Positions 57,631 to 64,000 of a stretch of 64,000 bases of DNA are shown here, piece after piece. The stretch is from contig BSBM01001444.1 in the NCBI GenBank assembly GCA_027924585.1, forward strand, positions 1,302,001-1,366,000. The letters run 5' to 3'. The stretch comes from Larix kaempferi (lineage: Eukaryota > Streptophyta > Pinopsida > Pinales > Pinaceae). Each line of letters begins with the position of its first letter. The stretch's first letter is position 1. The notes under the pieces are model-generated. The model worked only from the letters and a program-made list of their open reading frames with translations. It was not told the DNA's origin and ran no database searches. Position numbers and translations under genes: made by a program.

Positions 57631-58529
57631 TTTATTTTGATTGCATCGAAGGTAGGCATATTTAGGTGTTGGGGGAGGGCACTCTCACTTAACCTATTTT
57701 CCATTCATTCTCTTGGTCAAAAAAACAAGGATTCACAAAATCATGTTCATTTTGAATGTGTCATGTCTCAAAACCTAGAATTGTATCGACCATTTTATAA
57801 TAATTTGGAATCTTCTTCCAAGTCTAGATGGAAAAGAGGGTTGGATACCTTAGTGGGAGGCCGCTATCACATGCTAAATGGATTTCTTCCTTGGATACAT
57901 TCATTAAGACAAATATTATGCATCATGAGCACTGTAATGCTATTAAAAATGAACTTTATTTATTCCTCATTTGCTCCATTCTTACCCATGTGACAAGGAC
58001 AAACAAGCCTAAGATAACAAACTTTGTCACCCACTAAAAAGAGGTTTGTTGAGCCAAAGAGACAACTCAACTAAGGACCCAATTGCATTGGATTAAAACT
58101 AGTGACAAATTGATGTAGCAATGCATCAAAACCGTGGCCATTAAGGTACCTATGGAGAAAATTTTATAATTAAGGTTGTTCGATAAAGAAGAGGAATTGT
58201 TGAGGAGTTTGTAAATCAATATAAAAATGATTCTCCAATTGCTTGGGCCTATAGTGGAATGTAGAATGGCCATGCAAATATGTCTTAGACATAATTGCAT
58301 GGTGCTTCTTGGACTGATGGTGTGTGAAGAGGCATTAACTCACTAATCAATTAACAACAAATCTGATGAAAATGATTGATAACATGTCACTCGGATTGAT
58401 GACACGTCACTCAGATGCAACTTCTATAGGAGCAATATGGATATTTGTGGTCCAAGGTTCTCTAGGGTGTCTAAGGAAGTTGTCAAAAAGCAAACCTTAA
58501 GTGCTATTGTCAACTAAGATTTCAATAAA
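57631..58529 (+). other. Probable degraded LINE, weak
   Basis: Between 58065 and 58320 the plus strand has LINE-like short blocks (QLRTQLHWIKTSDKL, LFDKEEELLRSL) in the position expected just upstream of a reverse transcriptase. The frame at 57637-57993 is unassigned. Many stops. Confidence 0.4.
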
Positions 58530-59185
58530 TCCATGTGGAAACTAGATGACCCTAAGAGGATTACAAACTAGACACCAATAACTCTACTTAATGTTTCTCA
58601 CAAGATTTTGGCCAAAACCCTTGCAATACACATAAAACATAGCGTTTCTAGCAATATTTTGGCCAAAACCATTACAATCCACATAAAACATATTCTACCT
58701 AGGATAGTCCATCCTAAGTCAATAGAGGTCATTAGAGGATAATTAATTTGGACAATTTCTTAGAATAGATCCATGCCTTTGGTTCGGATGCAACTTTTAT
58801 TAAAATTGGCTTGAAGGAATCTCAAAATCAAGTTGATTGGCCATTTATTCTAGATATGTTAAAACTTAAGAGCCTTGGTCTTAAGGAGCTTTGTCGTTGG
58901 GGTCTGTAGGCACTCTCTTTGTTGAAGCCCAATTTAAATTAGATATGTGATTGGACAATGACTTGAAACTTTGGAAATGCATGAATTAGGTTTGTACCCT
59001 TGGTATGTATACACCTTTTATCAACGTTATGTTTTAGAAAACTTACAATTGTATTGAATGGCAATTTATTCTATCTATGTTAAAAGCCCTGAGCTTTGGG
59101 AACATTTCCCTCGAAGTTGTAGAAACTCTCGTCATTGAAACCTTGGCTTATCTTTATATCAAGAAATTAATATCAAAATAGGTCT
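58530..59185 (+). pseudogene. L1-type LINE reverse transcriptase fragments
   Basis: Characteristic reverse-transcriptase blocks appear in order: TPITLLNVSHKILAKTLAIH (58575 on), ILPRIVHPKS, VDWPFILDMLKLKSLGL (about 58832) and, after a further break, CIEWQFILSMLKALSFG with LVIETLAYLYIKK (about 59046-59175). Compare the plant LINE motif W-R-P-I-S-L-L-N-x-x-Y-K-I-L-A-K. A 51-bp in-frame duplication (58594-58644 and 58645-58690) repeats the ILAKT..IHIKH block. The VDW and IEW blocks look like two copies of the same RT region, so two LINE fragments may be joined. The catalytic YADD motif is not seen. Confidence 0.75.
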
Positions 59186-59189
59186 TTCA

Positions 59190-59266
59190 AATAGCCAAGT
59201 ACATTTATAACCATGCTTGGGTGTTGATCCTTATGAGAGAGTACACAGAAGGCTATGTAGCATGGG
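59190..59266 (+). pseudogene. hAT transposase fragment, second copy
   Basis: Reads IAKYIYNHAWVLILMREYTE then G, the same peptide as 53535-53589. It runs straight into the insertion-start sequence CTATGTAGCATGGGTAC after the same ACAGAAGG. Confidence 0.85.
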
Positions 59267-59433
59267 TACCCATACCCGAGGGTAGGGTACACGTACGCGT
59301 ACCAGGTACTTGGGTATGTCTCCTGCCGTACCCTTTCATACACCATATTAGCTCCACATACCCGAGAACCGAGTACTTGGGTACGTCTCCTGCCGTACCC
59401 TTTCATACACCATATTAGCTCCACATACCCGAG
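59267..59433 (+). repeat. GTAC-rich repeat with 67-bp tandem duplication
   Basis: Matches the left end of the 53590 insertion. A 67-bp unit (TACTTGGGTA.GTCTCCTGCC start) occurs at 59307-59373 and 59374-59433, the second slightly truncated. Confidence 0.85.
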
Positions 59434-61376
59434 ATGCCATTATCAATGACTCCTCACAACCTTAGTGGTTCACCTTTTTTATTGTTTATATCATATTTAA
59501 TGTACTCAGTTTTATCATTGACTATTTGGAAAACATTTATGTGAATTGGTGCAAACACCATCGCTTTGAAGAGCAACTAATGTACAATATTAAAATTCAA
59601 AATATTATTGAGAATATTCCCCTTTTAATATTATAAGTGACAAAAGGACTTAGGGTATAAAGCTAACTAAATGAGTCGAAAGAGTAAAACTAATATGAAG
59701 AACAGAGCCACCACAAATTTGAAGGTCCAAACAAATACCTAGTAGTAAAAAGTGTTTATTTAAGGAATAACTAAACAGATTAATGATTTACAAAAGAAAG
59801 GAAAACAATAATGAGAAAATAACTCTGCAATGCTTTTAACCAACATTCATGAAAATTAGCATTGATATATTTCCTCAATTAAAAACAAATAGATGGTTCA
59901 CCTACACAAAATTTGAACAATAAGTCAAAATGTGGAATTTTGGTTTGTCCTCGAGACAATTAATTCAAGAAGAATAAAATGTCCAATTGAGGACCAAATT
60001 ATTCAAGACCCTTTAGCAAAATCTTCAAAATACTAACGAAATATACGACTTCAAATAACAAGTACAAGCTCTAACCCATTAAGTCAATTGTCTACAAAGG
60101 AAATAGTACATCAATCAAAGGCCTAAATCCATAAATGAAGCACTCACTCGGAAGACAACGAAATTGATAAGCTACAAATGCTCGGTGGAAATGCATAAAT
60201 GTTTGCACATGATTACCATAATAAATTTTTACACTCGACGAGAACATAGCATGAGTACGAGTCATTGATGTCATACATGTTTTATACTTGGGAATTGTAC
60301 ATACAATTCATGCATGGTTTATGACAAATCATATACATCGTTAACCCTTGGTTATGATTAAAGCAGGATCAAAGAAGTCTGCGTTAATAACAAGAAACTC
60401 TTGCTAAGGGTGAAGGAAAAAGCCCATGCCTAACTTGGCATGAGCCGCATCATTGTACTTGTTTAAGCAATCTCAAGCGTGGTTTGGCACACTAAACTTT
60501 TAATTCTTACGACTGATCAAAGGGCTCAAGAGCGCTAAGGATTCATTCAATGTGCCCATTGGATGGTGATCAAGTGTATGGAAGGACAAATGAACCATAG
60601 TAAGTTATGGAATGGTGGGGACCATAAGTAGTGCTAACCATAAGAGTAGGGCTACTGTGGGGAGGAAAAGTCAGAATCCATCATCTTACAGGTCAAAAGC
60701 CATAGGTCTAACTTGGGCTGCATTGTGTGCTAACTCTGTTGTAAGGGTTTATTTTGTAGTCGTATGTTCTTTTGAGTCTCAAAGGTGAGCCTCCTAACAT
60801 ACATTAACCATTAACCATTAACCATTATTTGACTCAGAATTGCTGTAAGCAAGGACCCGAGTTCCCATTACTCTTCTATATTTCGTGGATACACTTACAA
60901 TTTCTCTAGACGATGCAAGGCCAAACTGGACGCCTGTTAAAGTCCCCTGGGAAACCGAGCAGCTTCTTCCATCGTGCCAGTAAACGAAGTGATTTACTGC
61001 TTCACTCACTGGCATTCCTTCCCTCTTGTTAGTCTGTGGGTAAAGAGCAACCAACCAACTGGTCTTCCTCGTCCTTCTAGTCTGTAAGTGAAAAGCAAGC
61101 AGAAGCAGAAAATGAAGATTGTGTGCGAGACACAGGAGAGCTGGTAATAATAACTACTTCATCGTCGTGCCACTCCCTCATATACAAACAGAAGCATAGA
61201 ATGACTCGCCATTGCTTTTGAATGGTTGCATGGCAGTTGGCATGCACCTGAGTAGAATTGTGTCGTCGGCGGTGTTGCTCAAGCAAGGGAGGGAAGGGAG
61301 GGTTTGTCCTTCTGGCAGAATTTTCCAAGGTCGTATGGAGAGCTGCTAGTGCTAACCACCACGTCGCCCAAACAAG
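59434..61376. other. Intergenic, unassigned
   Basis: No domains recognised. A short TTAACCA array (ATTAACC x 4) is at about 60802-60828. Minus frames at 60818-61054 and 61077-61328 are of balanced composition and might be a gene or promoter remnant. A TCTAGTCTGT/GTTAGTCTGT motif pair near 61028 and 61076 hints at a local duplication. Confidence 0.4.
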
Positions 61377-62739
61377 GATCGATCCGGATTCGGGATTAGA
61401 AATATATTAATGGACTCCTATTTTTATTATCGTTACCTTTTTTAGATTTTATTTATTAATAATTATGGTACATGGATCAAATTCATTCCATACAATTTTA
61501 GAAAAAAAACATAGAAATATCAAACGAGACATACTTTGATATAAAAAAAAACATAAAAAAATATCAAACGAGATATACTTTGTATTTTTAATTGTGTTTA
61601 TGTTTGCCAAATTTAATATATATCATTTTTTAATAATGAAAACACATTAAATTTACTTTTACTTTATATTAATTACAAAATTTAGGCTAACAAGTATAGA
61701 GGGCACCTCTCAACATTATACTGTTGTATTGAAGAGTATTGAAGAAAGAACCTCAGGACATAAAAATAAAGTTGTAAGAGAGCTTTCAATTCCCATTATG
61801 ATCTTGTTTTGGTTGATGAGTCTACGGGGAAGATTAATGGAAAAGAATATTCGCATTATATATGATTAAGATATATAATAAAATAATTTAATTTTTATTA
61901 AAAGTAATAATCTAAGGATCAATGTTGAGAGATTTATGTTATTAATATTTTTGGGGGGTAAAGGAAAATTTATATGTTTAGTGCAAATAGAAATGCTCCC
62001 TCCCGTTGGTGGGAATCCTACGAGTCCTCTCCTTCCTGCCTGACTCCTAATCCCTCTCCCACAATAAAGTAACTCCATCCTATGTTATAGAAACACTTCA
62101 TTGTCCAGTGATCTATCTATCTCCAACTCAAATGTGGGAGTGGATTACCTAAAAGCTGGCCTCCAAACTATAATACTAGCATTCACAGGACCTATCCCTA
62201 GCTATTTAAGGTGGAGACAACTATGGATGCTACTATAATTTCAAGGTGCTTATTCTAACATACTTATGCAACCGATAGAATAAATATAGTTAGAGAAATA
62301 TACGGAGACATGTTTTCAACTAAAAAACAACATGACATTCAATTTAAATCTATTATGTTAAAAGAGGGTAAAACTATTTCACACTCACTTTGTAAATGCA
62401 TAAACAACTTTAAAACTACATAACAAGTTGACTAAACCTAATAATAAATTAATGGATTGTTGAGACATAAATAGGCAAAACATAAATGACTAACACTATA
62501 GTTTCTAACTAGTTTTCAACATTGTGACTCTTGTGTGTATAGGGTGAAGGCGCTTATGTTGCACTAAGTAGGGAGGTCAAAACATTGAGTGTGCAAGCAT
62601 CTTTACATTTTCTTCACCCAAATCCGCAAGAGGATGGTCACAATTTATGATGAGAGTTACTATATGGTTACTATAGAAAAATAAAAAATAAAAAATGTTT
62701 TCGTTGGTGACTGTATATGATATTTTAATACTTTATTAG
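61377..62739. other. AT-rich intergenic DNA with a small tandem repeat
   Basis: At about 61500-61592 a unit of about 54 bp (AAAAAACATA...ATATCAAACGAGA.ATACTTTG) is duplicated. Nothing else is assignable. Confidence 0.5.
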
Positions 62740-63048
62740 GTGATTTCGGAATATTGGCAGAGTTTAAGGCTCCTTGCATTTTCTCCACCTAGTTTAGCAA
62801 AAGATGGGCCGCAACCTCTATCTACATTTGTAAATCACTTGCTCTATTGTTGTGGTGGGAAGAGGAAAGCCTTTCTTGCAATCAACATGGACTTCAAATC
62901 AACAAGAGGATTTATTGTTAGACAACAAGCATTAGCCCTTCATGATAACTTCCTTGTATCATGCACTTTGACAAAGCAACGACTATCCCATGAAAGTCCA
63001 ATTGAAAAAGGGAAACCCAACTTAACAAAGAAAGAATTTCAAGTGTAA
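62740..63048 (+). CDS. Unassigned open frame, possibly an exon
   Basis: A 102-codon frame following a TTATTAG| acceptor-like site. It reads YWQSLRLLAFSPPSLAKDGP, HLLYCCGGKRKAFLAINMDF, KSTRGFIVRQQALALHDNF. The composition is protein-like and differs from the flanks. I do not recognise the family. Confidence 0.3.
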   Translation: MISEYWQSLRLLAFSPPSLAKDGPQPLSTFVNHLLYCCGGKRKAFLAINMDFKSTRGFIVRQQALALHDNFLVSCTLTKQRLSHESPIEKGKPNLTKKEFQV

Positions 63049-63140
63049 AAAGATTAGCACACGATACTAGCACATCAACCTATTCAAAGTCATCCTCTCC
63101 ATTGTCAATACTACTTCAGCAAACAAGCAAGGCAAGGCAC

Positions 63141-63299
63141 CACCATACATTAGATTTAAACTACACTCACAACAAAGCAAGAAGCATGTGAAAGAAACTA
63201 TCGTCGCCATTACCATCCCACCATGCATAAGATGTAAGCTACACATACAACACAGCAAGAGCATGTGAAAGAAAGTATCGTTGTCATTACCAACCCACT
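63141..63299 (+). repeat. Tandem duplication, 2 x about 78 bp
   Basis: Units starting CACCATACAT (63141) and CACCATGCAT (63219) share ACAACA.AGCAAG, AGCATGTGAAAGAAA and TATCGT.G.CATTACCA. They differ by about a dozen substitutions and a one-base indel. Confidence 0.75.
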
Positions 63300-64000
63300 A
63301 TGCTTTTATTAAGCACACGCAAAGAGTTTTCTCAAAGTTTTTGTATACCCACAAAGGAGATGGATTGTAGTAAAGGAGAAACCAAAGGCGAGCCGCAAAG
63401 GTTCCTGGTGTGGATGTTCCTAGTGATTGTGAAGGCATGCCAGGGAACTAGACACTTATATTATTGTCTTAGTTTCTAAGACCATAAAATATTCCTCCTT
63501 CCGAAATATTGTAATTCATTATATGGTTTTATACCTTTTATAACAACTATTGGGAGATAGAATATATATAGCAATATCTAAACATCACTTTGATGTGCAC
63601 TTTAATAACCTTTTGTGGGGTTATATCTATTACTATCATGTTATTGTTGAAATGCAAGGTTTAGATTGATGCGAAATATTTATTGGTGGAGTTTCAGACT
63701 TGGCCAGAGATATTCAAGCAAAGAAGACGGCTGCGATTCACCTAGGAAAGATGTTATCTATCGGTCAGTTTTTTTTTGTTTTTTTAATTAAAAAAACTTA
63801 CACCTCTCATGATTTTATTTTATCCAGCACTTATTGTGCAGTAATTAATCCTCCCATCTATGCAGTCATTCAATCCGGTGTAAGTTCCCCTTCTTGTCGA
63901 TATTCTCAGAAGGAGCCATATAACTCAGCTTCAAGTAAGATGAAATTTTTATAAGCATGTTGACTGATGATATATACATTTTGACCTGAGACGCAAACTT
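63300..64000. other. Intergenic to window end
   Basis: No recognisable coding sequence. An 84-codon frame (63700-63954) has no domain signature. Confidence 0.4.

Noticed and set aside
57828-58037. Possible coding frame in the weak LINE region
   Set aside because: No reverse-transcriptase or endonuclease motif could be matched in this frame.

Overview
The window looks like nuclear DNA of a land plant with a large, AT-rich, repeat-dominated genome. A gymnosperm would fit, but that is inference. The evidence is plant-type gene debris (ABCC transporter, SUMO E1 subunit SAE1, Pol V largest subunit NRPE1, ROP-binding receptor-like cytoplasmic kinase), plant Ty3/gypsy primer sites, a BED/DUF659 hAT transposase and L1-type LINE pieces. 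I see no intact protein-coding gene. Almost everything recognisable is a pseudogene, a transposable element or a repeat.

Layout. 1-1.29 kb: GC-richer sequence with internal direct repeats and a perfect hairpin, resembling plant mitochondrial DNA. 1.3-13.3 kb: AT-rich intergenic DNA with small tandem and dispersed repeats. 13.46-13.94 kb: broken kinase exons. 17.4-18.07 kb: GC-rich patch followed by a decayed ABCC exon on the plus strand. 18.95-19.40 kb: a 3 x 152 bp tandem array. 21.3-24.4 kb (minus): an unassigned exon with a hydrophobic tail, fused to a scrambled ABCC pseudogene that lacks its second membrane domain.

24.4-34.8 kb holds an LTR retrotransposon: two TG...CA LTRs of about 2.84 kb, a tRNA-Asp-type primer site and a decayed gag. 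Both LTRs carry a rearranged fragment of the host SAE1 gene in their U3 part. The right LTR is split by a 3.13 kb TG...CA element with a 5 bp target duplication. 34.95-35.92 kb (minus): a frameshifted chromatin-like gene piece. 37.1-44.9 kb: two more members of the same large solo-LTR-like family, one nested inside the other, each with its own target duplication. 46.0-47.7 kb (minus): remnants of a Ty3/gypsy element (primer site, zinc knuckle, protease). 50.16-50.55 kb (minus): two correctly spliceable NRPE1 exons with a nonsense codon. 51.7-52.1 kb: tRNA-derived SINE-like sequences.

52.4-57.2 kb holds a hAT transposase gene split by a 3.2 kb insertion with an 8 bp target duplication. That insertion carries the most unusual structure here: about 20 short palindromes packed into about 450 bp (53867-54312), followed by a 79 bp tandem repeat. 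57.2-59.4 kb: LINE fragments in both orientations and a second copy of the hAT/insertion junction. 59.4-64 kb: mostly unassigned AT-rich DNA with small tandem repeats.

The genes do not form an operon or pathway. The common theme is nesting, gene-fragment capture and decay. All calls come from reading the sequence. No database search was run.
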